From the NCBI GenBank assembly GCA_963580455.1, contig OY756969.1:21486760-21550759 (forward strand): a DNA stretch of 64,000 nucleotides, in the 5' to 3' direction. The notes under the pieces are model-generated. The model did not search any database. It was given only the letters and a program-made list of their open reading frames with translations, and was not told the DNA's origin. The position numbers and the translations under genes are program-made. This document shows positions 11,827 to 24,400 of this stretch, one piece after another (within the stretch, counting starts at the first letter, position 1; every line of letters begins with the position of its first letter). The stretch comes from Euonymus europaeus. Taxonomy: Eukaryota > Streptophyta > Magnoliopsida > Celastrales > Celastraceae.

Positions 11827-12677
11827 TGTTTTCTGATCTCTTTGGAACTAAACTAATTTGTTATAATAAAAACCGGGAAGGCTGGACCTGAATCCAAAGT
11901 CTATTGCGGCCTTTGCCAATTTTTCATAGAAGGAAGGGAGCTCACCCGAAATTCAATTGACCAGCAACACGAAGCTTTTCTCGGTCTATCGGAGTCCGAC
12001 TTTAGGTACTTTTTTCCCCTAATGTTCTGGACACTGTGGGCCGAAAAGATTAAATATTTGTATGTAATGGTTTTTTCATAATGATTACGGATTTGGTGTG
12101 TGTTCGCTGTAATAAATTATAGGACGGTTTTTGTTACAGTCGGTTTTCTGATTTGGAGTCGATGGTGGTTAGGCACTGATGTCACTGTTCTGGATTGTAA
12201 TTCTCCAGCTTGCGGAGATCGAGGCAATGCTAAGTTTTGTTAGTTCTAGCTTGATCAGTGAGAATTTATAGTCTCATGTATGTTTGGATTTGATTTATAT
12301 TTGTCTAGTTCTTACTCAGTAGTACAGTTTATCTTTGGTTGTTGAGAAAATGCAGTTGTAGAAGTGATGTAAAAATATCTTTGATATAAAAAGCCTCCTT
12401 TGGCTGAGGCAAGCCAATGACTTTTGCGGGCGGGCTTTAGTTTAGGGTTTTGTTTACTGGATGCCAAAGAATGGTCATTTTAAGGGTTAGTTTACTTCTC
12501 TTTCTTTTCTTCCCGTGCCTTTGTTGAGCAGACAAGGGCATATGGAATTTTGGAGATTTATTTCTTCTACACTTTTTGGTAAGGATTTAATGTGTTGAAT
12601 GTTTTTACATTATACATTGTTTGACTATTACATTGGGTTGTGATTTGCTCATGTCTGCGCTTGTTTCTGGACAGGCT
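11827..12677. other. Former promoter/leader region of the GID8-like pseudogene
   Basis: No coding sequence. The last part before 12678 has the pyrimidine-rich look of an intron or leader joining the pseudogene's first coding block. Confidence 0.35.
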
Positions 12678-14742
12678 ATGTCTAGGAAAGTCATATGAAC
12701 AAATTGGTGATGAATTTTCTTGTGGCTGGGGGTTATCTTGACGCTGCTGAGAAATTTCGGAAAGAATCTGGAACAGAACGTATCAGACTCTTTTTTGTTT
12801 CTGATGATTGCTGGCCTTGGTGGCATGATTCACTTAAAAAGCATGTGTTGATTCTTTATTAAGAAAGGCTGTTAAGAAAGCAGTGATTTGCAAATGTTGA
12901 GGATGTCAAAGGGAAAATTAATGATTTAAATCCTGGGGTATAATTTTTCCTCCTCTGTTGAGATAATTTAGGAGTATCCATTATGTGATATGATAATTTA
13001 TAACTTTGAGATAATCTCTCTGAGGTCTTTTTTTTCAATTATTCTATGAGTCACTTGCATGATTCATGAAGTAGCGTAATGTTGCATTTTAATATTGATG
13101 TGGATAATGTTACTGTCAAAATATTTTGCCTTCTAATTTTAAAGGCTCTATCAGTTATTTTTTGTTCCTTGCTTTCTTTGACAAGTTGGATTTTGACTTG
13201 TGGACATGTATGTTATATGTACACTTGTACAGGATCGTTAGATCTAAAGATTTCCTTTTTCAGGTGTTTCTGCCTAATTTGTGTCATTTGATTCACACTG
13301 GCCGCTGAAATCAATCATTAGGAACCAATATCCTGTCTCTTAATGTTACTTTTTCATTTGTACTATTGCAGTGTGAATCAATTGGACAATTAGGAAATCA
13401 TTTCTTCTTCAATATATGGTTATCTGGATCTTGATTGGTCTGGAACTTTATGGAAACTTATTAAGAAAACTAGAATCAGAGAAACTCATATCTTGTGTTA
13501 ATTGTATGGATGTCAAAGGTAAAGACTTTTCTAGTCTGGAATAATGCCATAGTAGACCTCCTCAATTAGGCTACATTGTTGTTGTGTTGTTTTTTCATTC
13601 TGGGCAGCATTGGTCTTTAGTCATCTATTCTGCTCTAGATTTTCTCATTTCCGAATATTGTGTCCAGATACTGGATACGAACCCTCAACTGTGCTGAGAG
13701 GAGAAGAAAATGTATTTTATGGTTACCATAACTTTGTTAAAACCGTTTAATTGCAAACTGAGTTTTGTTATTGCTGTGTCTTATATTCGTATGCTTCTCT
13801 CAATGTGAGTGAAATTCACTGATGGCTTCAATGGTCTACGCTTGATGCCATCTTATGTTAAACATGATATAAGCACTGTATTATTGGAAAGATATGCTTG
13901 AAGAAAACTGGGTATTATATACTGAGCTGTTGAAATCAGTCATAATATGTGATGATTAAAGGTTCAAGTTTTCTGCAGCAAGGCTTTTTGGAAGAGTTGG
14001 AGAGGACTGTTGCTCTGTTGGCATTTGAGGATGTCTCCAATTGCCCTGTTGGAGAACCGCTTGATATGTCACAGTGCCTGAAGACAGCGAGTGGTGTGAA
14101 TGCGACCATCCTTACAAGCCAGAGTCATTGAAAAGGTCAGTGAGTTGTTGTGTATGATATCTTCTACTTCCTGCCTGTAATGAGTCTAAATCTGTCTCTT
14201 TTCTTATCTTTTTCCCCTAAGCCATTTCTTATCTTCAATAGTGCTTCATTTCACCTTTTTTTTTTCTTTGGAAGTTGGACCACTCCCAATCCGCTAACAT
14301 GGACCTAGCAAGACAGATCTGTTATTAAAATGGTTATAGTAATATCATCACTTCTGCGACTTTCACCTGCAAGGTCATCTGTTAGTTGAGTGATCGTGCT
14401 CAAATCATTAAAATAATATTGAAAAATAACAGAATCAATGAAGTGAGCAATTAGGTGATCTTGTTTTTGTTTTGGAGATGATGAATCTTTTGGGCACATC
14501 ATAATACTTCTTGCATTCTAATGATTATTTGCACTAGTACATGTTATTATGTTAATTTTTTTTTTCCTGATCTCAAGAGCTGATCAGTTAAACTTTGCCT
14601 CAATTGCAGACCCAAAGCTTCCAACTCCGAGCATGTTAAAAATGCTGATTTGGGCTCAGAACATCTTGATGAGAAAGCTGCTTATCCTTGGATAAATGAT
14701 TTATCCACTGCTGTACTTGAAGCTTCAAATGGATTATTCTAA
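12678..14742 (+). pseudogene. GID8-like (LisH/CTLH/CRA, GID/CTLH ubiquitin ligase subunit) pseudogene
   Basis: Intact relatives are scaffold subunits of the GID/CTLH E3 ligase. Blocks are in order. At 12678 is MSRKV followed directly by NKLVMNFLVAGGYLDAAEKF, the LisH region, with roughly 20 codons missing between them and a frame change. At about 12855-12940 is a CTLH block, KAVKKAV then VEDVKGKINDLNPG, in a different frame. At 13970-14131 is FLEELERTVALLAFEDVSN, the CRA region, ending in a stop after SQSH. At about 14610-14740 come DPKLPTPSMLKMLIWAQN and, shifted, DEKAAYPWINDLS. The multiple frameshifts and deletion make it non-functional. The spacing between blocks keeps intron-like DNA, so it is a duplicated genomic copy, not a retrocopy. 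The functional parent is not in this window. Confidence 0.82.
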
Positions 14743-15063
14743 TTGCTTGTGCTGAACAGGTGAAGCAGAATGGATATTTATCAAACATATGCATGATGCT
14801 ATAGGACACAGTAGCTGTAGGTTGTTATTTGTTAATGGTTTCATACAATTAATAACTGTGGGCTTGGTTTTATTTGGTGAATGAGAATGCTTAATCCATA
14901 GCTTGAACGCTTTATTCAAACCCTCTAGACTCTGTTTTGCTCTGGCGCATTTGTTACTCCGCCAACCATCCTCTGGTTATCGTCATTGTCATCGACATGA
15001 TTATTGCTGTTAGTTCACGATTGCAGATAATGATGTGAATCACGTGCCTTGTTTTCAACTAGT

Positions 15064-15138
15064 TTTACTTCAGCTATATGACTATATCGATGCTGTTTAT
15101 TTTACTTCAGCCATATGACCATATCAATGCTGTTTATT
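15064..15138. repeat. 37-bp tandem duplication (2 copies)
   Basis: A unit starting TTTACTTCAG and ending CTGTTTAT occurs twice in a row with a few substitutions. It lies in non-coding DNA and has no evident function. Confidence 0.7.
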
Positions 15139-15275
15139 TGTGAAACAGAGCCAAAAGGACAAACAGAGCAGAAAGAGAGCAAACCCTTATAGTGGATGGC
15201 ATTCAATTTTTACCAAGGTAGATATTTGCTTCTACAACTACTTACTAGAAAAGCAAATAGTAAATGTTTGTGGAG

Positions 15276-15554
15276 TCACTTGGATCCTACCCAGATCACA
15301 TAAACCCATATGTTAGGATCACAACCCTTCTTGTTTGAATGGGTGACTGGATATGTACCATTCGAGCGGCATGACCCATCATCGAAATTGAGAGCATAAC
15401 TTGAGGGATCATATTGGAACTGGAGCTTTTGATTTTGACCATTCTTCAAGGCATTCCTTACTGCTGCTCTCACTCTCCAGAAGAGGCTCTTGAAATGCTT
15501 CTTGCCATAACTACTCACCCACTCCAAGCTTCCAACAAATCCCATACTCAACAT
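15276..15554 (-). CDS. Small plant protein of unknown function (92 aa)
   Basis: A single-exon frame of 92 residues. It has a basic central segment (FWRVRAAVRNALKNGQNQ, about residues 25-42) followed by LQFQYDPSSYALNFDDGS, a pattern I associate with a widespread family of small uncharacterised angiosperm proteins. No signal peptide is evident, and the C-terminus is rich in W, V and aromatic residues. A TATA-like TATTTAAG on the minus strand lies about 85 bases upstream (near 15637-15645), which supports a real gene. I assign no function. Intact frame, codon pattern and promoter all favour expression. Confidence 0.65.
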   Translation of the reverse strand: MLSMGFVGSLEWVSSYGKKHFKSLFWRVRAAVRNALKNGQNQKLQFQYDPSSYALNFDDGSCRSNGTYPVTHSNKKGCDPNIWVYVIWVGSK

Positions 15555-16997
15555 GTAGTCTAGAGTTGAAAATGTTGAAGATAAGAGAAACTAGTGTTTA
15601 ATCTGGCTAATATGGAGATGGAAGCAAGGTTGATACTTAAATAGTGTAACTCATCTATCATGAATTCATTTGTTGTTTTAATATGATTTGTCACTGTTTT
15701 TCACTTTTTTGCTCTTTCTGCTTTGTCTGCAACAGAAGGCTATATGGAAGGATATGGCTCTATTAATTACATTCTGGACTTATGCTTTACTTTTAGTCTT
15801 CATCTACAAAGCAACTTTGCTTCTCATATTCCCAATTTTAATTTCACTTGTCTCACTCTCTGGCCTCCTATTTGATTCTTTTATCAAATTCATGTTGATG
15901 CCCAAGGTGTCTTCTCCAGAGTACACTACCATGACTGTTGCCTAATATGAAATCTGTGGACCTATGAAAGATGAAATGTCATTCTCTGCCAACAATGCAA
16001 TGCATGGTACTTTCCTGCAGTCCTAATTTCAGATACTGTGACTTGATTTTGATTTTGATTTTTTTTGCTGAGTCAGGTTGTGAAAAGTGAAGTATCTTGA
16101 ACTGGTCCCTCTGAAGAAGAATTAAATTGGTTTGTCTTCTGAACAAATAGTTACAAACTAACGAGTTTTTCCAGGATGTGGAGCTGTAGACTTGACTATT
16201 TGGGGAGCCAATATTTACAGCATTCTGCAGGTCCAAAAATGACAGATAAGCAATCACATGTCAAACCCATCTCAATACTAACTACATTTTTTGCAGCTTT
16301 GTTGTGAATTGCTCTGTAGTGATTGAAATGTTTTATTATAGTCCAATTTAGTTGTAGTTGAAGGGTTTTGTGGCTCAAGGCACTATAATATCCCACTAGA
16401 TTGTCAATCTCAATTCTTCTTCTTCTTCTTGACCTGGAATCACCTAGCTTGGCATGTCATTCGGACGATTGAGTGGGCGTAAAACTTCGAGATGCAGAAC
16501 AGCTCGCACCATATTGATGATGTGTGAGACTGGACTGAAACCCATATGGGAGAAATGAGGCTCCTAATCCTTTCTTGGAAGTGGGCTGATCCACGGAACT
16601 AGAAAACTCAAGAAAATACTTCCAATTTGTTCAAACTCCCAATTTTTAACTGCATTATTTCACCTTAAACCCAAAAATATAACCAATTGAGCTATTGTTA
16701 TGTGGTTTCGATCTCAATTTAATCATACACTAAGTTGAGTAGAAACACGTTACATTAGGAGGGGGCAGTTCCATTTAGATTCACAAAATTGCACTCTTGT
16801 CTAAGGAATGAATTGTTTATCTGTCACATGCCTATGTTTCCTACTTGTTCCCCTACACATAATAAACAAAATCCAAATTAATTTTATTGCCTCAAATATG
16901 AAAGTTTAATCTATAGATAAAACATATATTAGACGAGTGTGTAATTTCTTCACACATAGGAAAACAAAAAAAGAGAACATTAACCAAACCAACAAAC
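15555..16997. other. Intergenic; one hydrophobic frame, not called
   Basis: Includes the likely promoter of the minus-strand small gene. A plus-strand frame at 15688-15945 encodes a very hydrophobic 85-residue peptide. I do not recognise it and cannot tell it from chance AT-rich sequence. Nothing else is visible. Confidence 0.35.
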
Positions 16998-17000
16998 TTA

Positions 17001-17376
17001 AGCAATGCATCACAATGGTGTCAACTTCCCCTCTCTAATAAAATTAAAATTGAATCTCATTTTTATTATACAAAAAGTCAAGCCGCAAATTCATTCACGT
17101 CAACAAAATATTTTTTCCAAAATAATAACATCATCAAAATATAAATTCTTATACATTATTTCTTCCTCAAAATTATTATCCCCAACAAAATTGTATCAAA
17201 ATCAATACCGGTCTCAAGTCTATTACACAAAAGACAAACCACATATTTTATCAATAAAACATGTATTTCAGTACAATTATATCAATAAAAACACATTCTA
17301 ATAGATTATTCATTCTCCAACAAAATATTACCCCTGCATGGTTGTTGGCTAAACTCTGAAGTCAACTTCTGTTGGC
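17001..17376. mobile_element. Tourist-like MITE copy (dispersed family, degraded)
   Basis: Begins after a TTA with AGCAATGCATCACAATGG. It contains the family phrases 'catcatcaaaatataaattct' (split here by substitutions), 'attacacaaaagacaaa' and 'tcaataaaacatg'. It probably ends at the TTA at 17377-17379, but the right terminal repeat is weak and the boundary is approximate. It is about 375 bp and non-coding. The same family occurs at 20615-20966 in reverse orientation and at 29901-30271. Confidence 0.45.
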
Positions 17377-18067
17377 TTAATGAGAGCAAAAGTTAAGTAA
17401 GATTCGAGATATTATCTGGTGTATCATGCCAGTATCTCATATGGGTTTGCTCCACTTTCTTTTCTTGCCTTGTTCAGTGCGGTTTAAAGGAGCTAGGGCT
17501 AAGCAGGACATAATACAAGGGATCCCTAGACAATTAAGTTATTAAAAATAGAATTAGTGGTTCTTCTCTGTAATTTATTATCAATTTAGGCCTATTTGAA
17601 ATGTTTCGAGGGTCAGCAGTAGCCACTGGTTATATTTTATATGCTATTATGGTGTGTTTTTGTCCTTAATGTTTTTGAAGAAGAGACAGTATAACACATA
17701 GTAGAAGCTTTGGCTTTGATGTCCTTGATACCTCAAGCGATGAATGCAAACAACAATGAGACTACAACCATCTGTTACCTTCCAAAAATGATTCCATTTA
17801 GCCTCGGATTGTCCGGAGATCTACCTTCCACGAAGAAAAATGACACTGCAAGTGACAGCAATTCACAAAAGATCGAACAAGAAAACCATTGTTTTTCTCT
17901 CCAAAAACCACACTTTCTCGTCGATTACTAGCCGATGTCCAAGACAATTCCATTGTTTTCTCCGCCACCTTCATCTATATCTTCCACACACTTGTTACAG
18001 TACAACTCCCCATTTGGACATTAATACAAACAGTTGATAGACACCTCCCCCAAGAACTACAACTTCA
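17377..18067. other. Upstream region of the kelch gene
   Basis: Probable promoter and leader. Short frames at 17710-18194 overlap the kelch start and lack domains. The 90 bases before the ATG are C-rich and low in G, like a plant 5' leader. Confidence 0.35.
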
Positions 18068-19195
18068 ATGGGTTCTTTCCCTTCTCCCCCTCGACCCACA
18101 CTACCACCACCACCACCACCGTCACCCGAATTTGCTCCATCGAACTATCGGGTATATGCCTCTTTCTGCCTTAGAGAACCGTCGCCGAACATGAATATCT
18201 GCAACTGGATCGAATTTTACAATCCAATCAACAACACATGGACTCCCGTCACTTTGATTCCAGGTCTGATTGATAACCACGTCTTGAAGGACTTCGTCAT
18301 GGTTTCTTTAGGAACCTCAATCTACATAATCGGCGGTCGCCTATGCCGGAAACGGAAATTACACGACTCCGATGATTCCAGTGACTTTATCGACAAGGAA
18401 ATTGAGGTCTTGTCGTCGGTCCGACGATACAATGTTCTGTCAAACCAATGGTCCACGTGTGCGGCGCTAGGCGTGCCACGTTACAGCTTTGCTTGCTCCG
18501 TTTGTGAGAATAAAATCTACGTGGCAGGCGGGAAATCTGAGCTGGCAAATGAGAGGGGTATATGTTATGCTGAGGTGTATGATCCGTCTCTCGATGTGTG
18601 GACTCCCTTGCCTAACATGAGCACATTGAGGTACAAATGCGTGGGTGTGACATGGCAAGGCAAGATCTATGTGGTTGGCGGGTTTGTGGAAAAAAGAGAT
18701 TCGGGTTGGATGCCGTTTGTTATGGAGCGGAGCTCCGCTGAGGTGTACGACACGCAAACGGGGCGATGGGACCTGGTGGCAAGGATGTGGCAGTTGGATG
18801 TGCCACCTAATCAAATCCTGGCCGTTGGTGAGAGATTGTTCAGTTCGGGTGATTGTCTTAAGGCGTGGAAAGGTCATATTGAAGCCTATGATGACAAAGT
18901 TAACATATGGAATGTTGTGGATGGTTCTCACCTTCAAACATTGAACTCGCCTATTTCAACCAATGATCAGAATTGGCCCCCCATTGAACGGCTGTATTTA
19001 ACTATGGCCCCAATTGGGACCCACCTATTTTTCTTGGCGGGTTATCGTATGGCTGGGGAATCATCAAGAACGATGTCAAGGGTACACATTTTTGACACGT
19101 CGGCATCTGGTGATGGGTGGAGACACTTCGAGTCAATGGAGGAAGAGGGGGAGAAGGAGCTTTGCAGCCATTGTTGTGTTGTTCTAGTATCTTAG
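18068..19195 (+). CDS. Kelch-repeat protein (375 aa, no F-box)
   Basis: A single-exon protein. After a proline-rich N-terminus (residues 8-20) it has kelch blades marked by the double-glycine strand and the later tyrosine/tryptophan pair: IYIIGG (85-90) with YNVLSNQW (121-128), KIYVAGG (149-155) with YDPSLDVW (171-178), KIYVVGG (199-205) with YDTQTGRW (227-234), and weaker blades around YDDKVNIW (274-281) and LFFLAGY (320-326). An acidic/basic insert (about 92-116) sits within the first blade. Such propellers are protein-binding modules. Many plant kelch proteins carry an N-terminal F-box for SCF ligases, but none is seen here, so the partner is unknown. There is no signal peptide. The ATG is the first in frame after the leader. 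Confidence 0.85.
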   Translation: MGSFPSPPRPTLPPPPPPSPEFAPSNYRVYASFCLREPSPNMNICNWIEFYNPINNTWTPVTLIPGLIDNHVLKDFVMVSLGTSIYIIGGRLCRKRKLHDSDDSSDFIDKEIEVLSSVRRYNVLSNQWSTCAALGVPRYSFACSVCENKIYVAGGKSELANERGICYAEVYDPSLDVWTPLPNMSTLRYKCVGVTWQGKIYVVGGFVEKRDSGWMPFVMERSSAEVYDTQTGRWDLVARMWQLDVPPNQILAVGERLFSSGDCLKAWKGHIEAYDDKVNIWNVVDGSHLQTLNSPISTNDQNWPPIERLYLTMAPIGTHLFFLAGYRMAGESSRTMSRVHIFDTSASGDGWRHFESMEEEGEKELCSHCCVVLVS

Positions 19196-19639
19196 TATAC
19201 ATCGACCATGCCCGTTGGAGTATACTTATACGTATTAATTAATCATAAACATATATAAGGTTAAATGTAGTACTTAATTAAGTGTATTATTGTCGTAGCT
19301 CTCTTAGGTACATGATGCTTTGTCACTTGGCAACTTTGAGAAGCACCAACTCTATCTTTTATGTGTATCGAAGGCATATTTTATTTTGAACGTGTAATAA
19401 CTAATAATTGAAATCTCTAATAGTAATACGAGAAATTATTGCATGATCCGGATGTATTTTCAAATGACATATTTAAGGATATGAATAACATTTACATGAG
19501 GATAATGTCAATCAAAAAATAAAAGAGAATACATATTGATGAGAATCACATCATTAAATCTGCCACATGTGATATGCACTCGATCATGCTATAATTTCTC
19601 ATAGTAATACTTTTTATTGTGCACGAGGATGCCATGTCA
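19196..19639. other. Kelch gene 3' flank and intergenic DNA
   Basis: AT-rich with no frame of note. Part of it is presumably the kelch 3' untranslated region. Confidence 0.35.
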
Positions 19640-20115
19640 TCTCACTACCGAGGTACTGAAAACGCCCAAACTGAATTGTCAGACAAGGCATCTCGGAGGA
19701 TCTAAACTGAACAAGCCATACTCGAGCAGCACAACCTGAGAAGAGAAGACACATCTATACAAATTTGAGATGATCGACTTGAAAATACTAGGTGACCGAG
19801 CACCTGAGGTAATCAAAATTCATGAGAGAACCAGGACAAGAGTCATCCTCACAATTCTCCTAAAAATTCCTCCCCAAAGATTTATATAAAAGGAAGTCTC
19901 AAAGAGATCTTGAACCCTGCACTCTTGATCTTTAACGTTGAGAGAAAGCTTTGAGCATTGAGCATTCCCGACTAATGGCATTCCGAACTTACTTGAGTGA
20001 CGAAGAGGTTCCCCAGAGAATAAACACGGAGCCCTCTGTAACTCACATTTTTTACTGTGCATATCACCCAAGCAGATCCAAGGGCGCTTCCCGCCGATAA
20101 TCTATTAATCTAATA
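19640..20115. mobile_element. LTR-like fragment (possible solo LTR)
   Basis: A TATA box (TTTATATAAAAGGAAG near 19879), then a leader-like stretch with 'gactaatggcattccgaac' and a purine-rich end, recall Ty3/gypsy LTRs. I found no matching partner LTR, primer site or target duplication in the window, so this is a low-confidence call. Confidence 0.3.
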
Positions 20116-20122
20116 CGTCACA

Positions 20123-20272
20123 AAGAACGATATAGTTTTGAATATCATCATCCCTAATACCAAATTTGAACCAAGAACGAGCTAATTTTAGATATCATCA
20201 TCGCTAATACTAAATTAGAACCGAGAACGAGCTAGTTTTGGATATCATCATTCCTATTACTAAATTTGAAAC
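20123..20272. repeat. 50-bp tandem triplication
   Basis: Three consecutive units start at 20123, 20173 and 20223, each beginning AAGAACGA or GAGAACGA. Each contains a 'gatatcatcatc.cta' phrase and ends near 'aaatttgaacc'. Units differ at a few positions. Non-coding. Confidence 0.8.
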
Positions 20273-20614
20273 CCGTCTCCGATTTTTCTAAATTTTGCTC
20301 TAGACTTACCACGTACCAAAGTAAATTATTGTAATTTAGCTTGTTTAAATCATTGTTGACTCCATCTAATTGTTGCGTCTGCAATAAGTTAATAAATCAT
20401 GGCTCTTCATAGTGGCAACAAAATCTCGGAGAAGCATCGATTGTTAAGAATTTCTTTAATTTGAACATACCAACGTTCTCTCAATTGTGTCCATTACTAC
20501 ATTTGGCAAAACCTAACCCATAAAACATCATTAGAACATGTTTTCGTGAAAAGGTTTCTTAATTTGGTAAGAGTAAGATTTAAGAAATTATGTGGTTCCT
20601 TTATTGGGCCCTTA

Positions 20615-20966
20615 GAGCAAATGTAATGGTAATAAGTCAATAGGGAGGATATAAAGTTAATTTAAAAATGTATGTTTTTGTTGATGTGCTTATATTTGAA
20701 GATGTATTTTATTGAAATAGCTGAATATGTGGCTTAACTTTTAGGTTATAGAGATGGGTCCAATATTAATTTTAGCAGGAAAAGAGTTAAAGAATGTAAT
20801 TAATAATAGAAAATAAAAAAATAACATTGAAAGACGTATTTTATTTATGTAATTATATTGAGAAAGGCGTTTTACTGTATAGATAAATATGTAAAATTAC
20901 TTTTTATATAATAGAGATGATATTCCATTCAAAAGTTAAGAGGACATTTCCTCATTGTCTATGCCC
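20615..20966. mobile_element. Tourist-like (PIF/Harbinger) MITE, 352 bp
   Basis: Flanked on both sides by TTA (20612-20614 and 20967-20969), the classic 3-bp target duplication. The ends are inverted: left GAGCAAATGTAATGGT, right (complement) GGGCATAGACAATGAG. The inside is AT-rich and non-coding, with the complement of the family phrase 'catcaacgaaacgcatctc'. It is non-autonomous; the transposase source is not in the window. Confidence 0.65.
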
Positions 20967-20969
20967 TTA

Positions 20970-21449
20970 CCAAGTCATCATCACATTATTGGATAGGTTT
21001 GATTGTTTGAAGGACAAGCCTAAATGACTGTAAGGCCCACTTGAAAATTGCATCCAAGTCCTCAGGCCCAGATTTCTGTAAAGACCCTAATTGGGCCATT
21101 TGTTTATGGCCACGTAGTAATGACTAATGGGTTATGACATAGACGTAATTTGTAACCCAACTACATTAGGCCCAAGTTTCCCTTTCACCGAAGAATAAAG
21201 ATGAGAATACAAAGCTACCTGACCATGGGCAAAGATTTACTCGATCACTTGGGAGATGCAAGTGTACATGTCAACCCATCAAAAACTAATGCTATGTACA
21301 CAATACAAAAGAAATCTTGGTGAAAATGACTGCCTTATAGCAGAATCGACGAGCTTGCTCTGGCATGCCCGGTCAAGACAATTTCACTGGACCATGTATC
21401 GCCCTGTCGCAGGTGCGTAGCAAGCAGTCTGCAAAGTCTAGCTTCCTTG
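20970..21449. other. 3' flank of the split membrane-protein gene
   Basis: No gene of its own. The probable 3' untranslated region of the minus-strand gene lies just below 21450. Confidence 0.35.
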
Positions 21450-24400
21450 TCATGAATTTGAATTTGTGGTGGGATTGAGAGATGGATTGTGTTGATGGTG
21501 AGGCCATGGATTTCGTTCGGGAGGACAAGGCACGGGGACTGGGTGGGCAATGAAGCTCGGAATTTTATCTCCGGGCATCAGCACTGAAACTCCACTGGCA
21601 TACACTGTCATCTGCAGTGTTTCAAGAAAGATTAATAAGAGAGCATCAAATTATGTTCCCAAATGACTCGCAAGGCAAATCTACAAACTTCGGCGTCGTG
21701 CATAGAGCAATCATTTGATAATATTAGCATACTGGAATTACTAAACGTATCAGACTTACAAATAATGACCAACTAGACCATTTTCAAGCTTCCACCTTAA
21801 TGAAACCAGTATCAAAACGAGAAGAATTTGGAAAAGAACTGGAGTAAGAAGCAAAGCTAATTCTGCATTATCTAGCTAAAGTGCTAAACATCAAAATTCT
21901 TCATCTATATTCCAACGCAGCGATCTACTAATGTTGTGATATGTGAGTAAAACAGGACATTCAAGAGAGATGGTTCTGATATGATGCCTTGATGCAATAA
22001 GCTTCATTATTTAAATAAATAAGATAGAAATTTTTCCATATTCGTGGTTCAATGGTAATATAAAAAATGATAAAGAAAACAACATATGAACAACAAAACA
22101 TGCATTCTCTTTTCTTTTTCCTATTCTTTTATTCATTTTGGCCCATTAGATAAGGAAACAGCACTACCCGGACAACAGACTGATTGTGTTTTGACTCTTT
22201 TCTAAGGTGCAAAGGACCAAATAAATTTACATGAACATATCTGCAAAGAAAATACTCCATCAAGTAGCATAATTTGTCGACTTCTATTCATACAATGATG
22301 ACGAATGCATTAATAATTCAAGACGACTCGAGTGTATACACAAATAGAATGACAGTAACTTGAGTATCTAGACTGTTAACATGGAACTGATGCCTCTGAT
22401 AGTCTGATGAGCACCAGCCCACAAAAGGAACTAACTATAAGGGTTTTCTTTCCCAGCTCGGAATGTAAAAACTCTTCACAGAATATCAAATCCTGAGCCA
22501 ACAAGGTGAATGTCGTGCTTCAGAGCAATACCATAAGCAAAGCTACAAGTACCATTGAGCTTTCTATGGCATGCATTGCATACGAGTTTGCCTCAAACAA
22601 AGCAAGTGCTTTAAGTTGGATTATGAGGTGGGCCTTCTGTGTTTCTTCAAAGTTACGGCACATGGAAGACCCACGAATTGATGCAACGCGCCCATACAGG
22701 ATCATTCATTAGATACTTAAGAACTAACTTGCCCAATTGCCAACATAGTTGTACTTACAATAGGTACAATGCACAATTTGTTCATTTAATGAATCTAGCT
22801 GGACAACAAGTTCACTGTCAAATATATAAGAAGACCATAAACTAAGGGTTGCCCACAAAACCCGTCTCGACAATGCGATTGCCCATGCTGAGCAACAAAC
22901 CCTTTGCTACTAATAAATTTGATGGCAAAAGTATCCAGTTGTGGGACAAAACACAAAGTGGTACCAAGTGATGTCCTAAGATTGGTTTGGGACCAACCAG
23001 TCAATAGACAGCGTCTTAGATGGGCCATAGCACCAACAATCATAATTACTAGACACGAAAAGTCCTCAAGGATGAAAATTGATAAAACACAGAAAAATAA
23101 TTTTCACTTAGTTTATTCATCTCTTACCCGATATATATACAAGGTAGAGGATTCTATTGTTACAATAGTATAATCATAATTACAGAATTCTTTCCTTAAT
23201 ATAAGGAGAGAATAAATCATGAATAAATGATATTGATCATATCCATAACTGACTCTTAGTTATAGGAGATAATTATAGGAGATAATCACTCCTAATCACA
23301 TATTCTAACATCCCCCCTCAAGGTGGTGCATGTATATCACACATGTTCAGCTTGTCAAGAGAACTTGTAAACACTCTGTTGGATACGGCCTTAGTAAGAA
23401 CATCGGCAAGCTGAAATTCTGACTTGACGAACGGAAATGCAATAATGCCAGCCTCAAGCTTTTCCTTAATGAAGTGTCTATCAACTTCCACATGCTTCGT
23501 TCGATCATGTTGGACTGGATTATGAGCAATTGCTATAGCTGAGGTGTTATCACAATAGAGATTCATTGCTCCTCTAGGACGAAATCGCAAATCTCTCAAC
23601 AATTTCCTTAACCACAGTAATTCACATACTCCAACAGCCATACCTCTATATTCAGCTTCAGCACTGGATCTTGACACCACCGATTGTTTTTTACTTCTCC
23701 ATGTCACAAGGTTGCCACCAACATAGGTGAAATAACCGGATGTGGATCGTCGGTCATCAACAGAACCGGCCCAATCAGCATCAGTATATCCCTCAACATC
23801 AAAATGTCCATGTTTAGTGTACAATAATCCCTTTCCAGGAGAAGATTTTAAATAACGCAAAATACGTTCTACCGCATCCATGTGAGATTTACGCGGGTCA
23901 TGCATGAATTGACTTACAACATTCACAGCATAAGCAATGTCAGGTCTGGTATGTGCTAAATAAATCAACTTCCCTACAAGTCGTTGATATCTCCCTTTGT
24001 CTGCGCTGCTATCAGTATCTGAATATAGAGAGAGAGTGTGGTTTGGCTCCATGGGAGTATCAATTGGCTTACATCCCAACATTCCTGTTTCTGTCAATAA
24101 ATCAAGAGTGTATTTTCGTTGTGACATAAAAATACCATGCTTGGACCTAGCTATCTCGATTTTCAGAAAATATTTAAGATCTCCAAGAGTTTTCATTTCA
24201 AACTCAGACGCTAACCTTTGTTGTAGGCATTGAATTTCTTCAGAATCATCACCAGTCACTACCATGTCATCAACATATATAATGAGGGCAGTGAGCTTAC
24301 CCATGCGATGCTTGATAAACAAGGTATGGTCAGAGTGACTTTGCTTGTAGCCACACTTCCTCATGACTTGAGTAAATCTACCAAACCAAGCCCGGGAAGA

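Noticed and set aside
15688..15945. A hydrophobic 85-residue plus-strand frame
   Set aside because: T-rich DNA gives Leu/Phe-rich peptides by chance. There is an acceptor-like site near its start but no partner exon or recognised family.
18467..18937. A 156-codon minus-strand frame inside the kelch gene
   Set aside because: It lies wholly within a clear kelch coding exon; no independent evidence.
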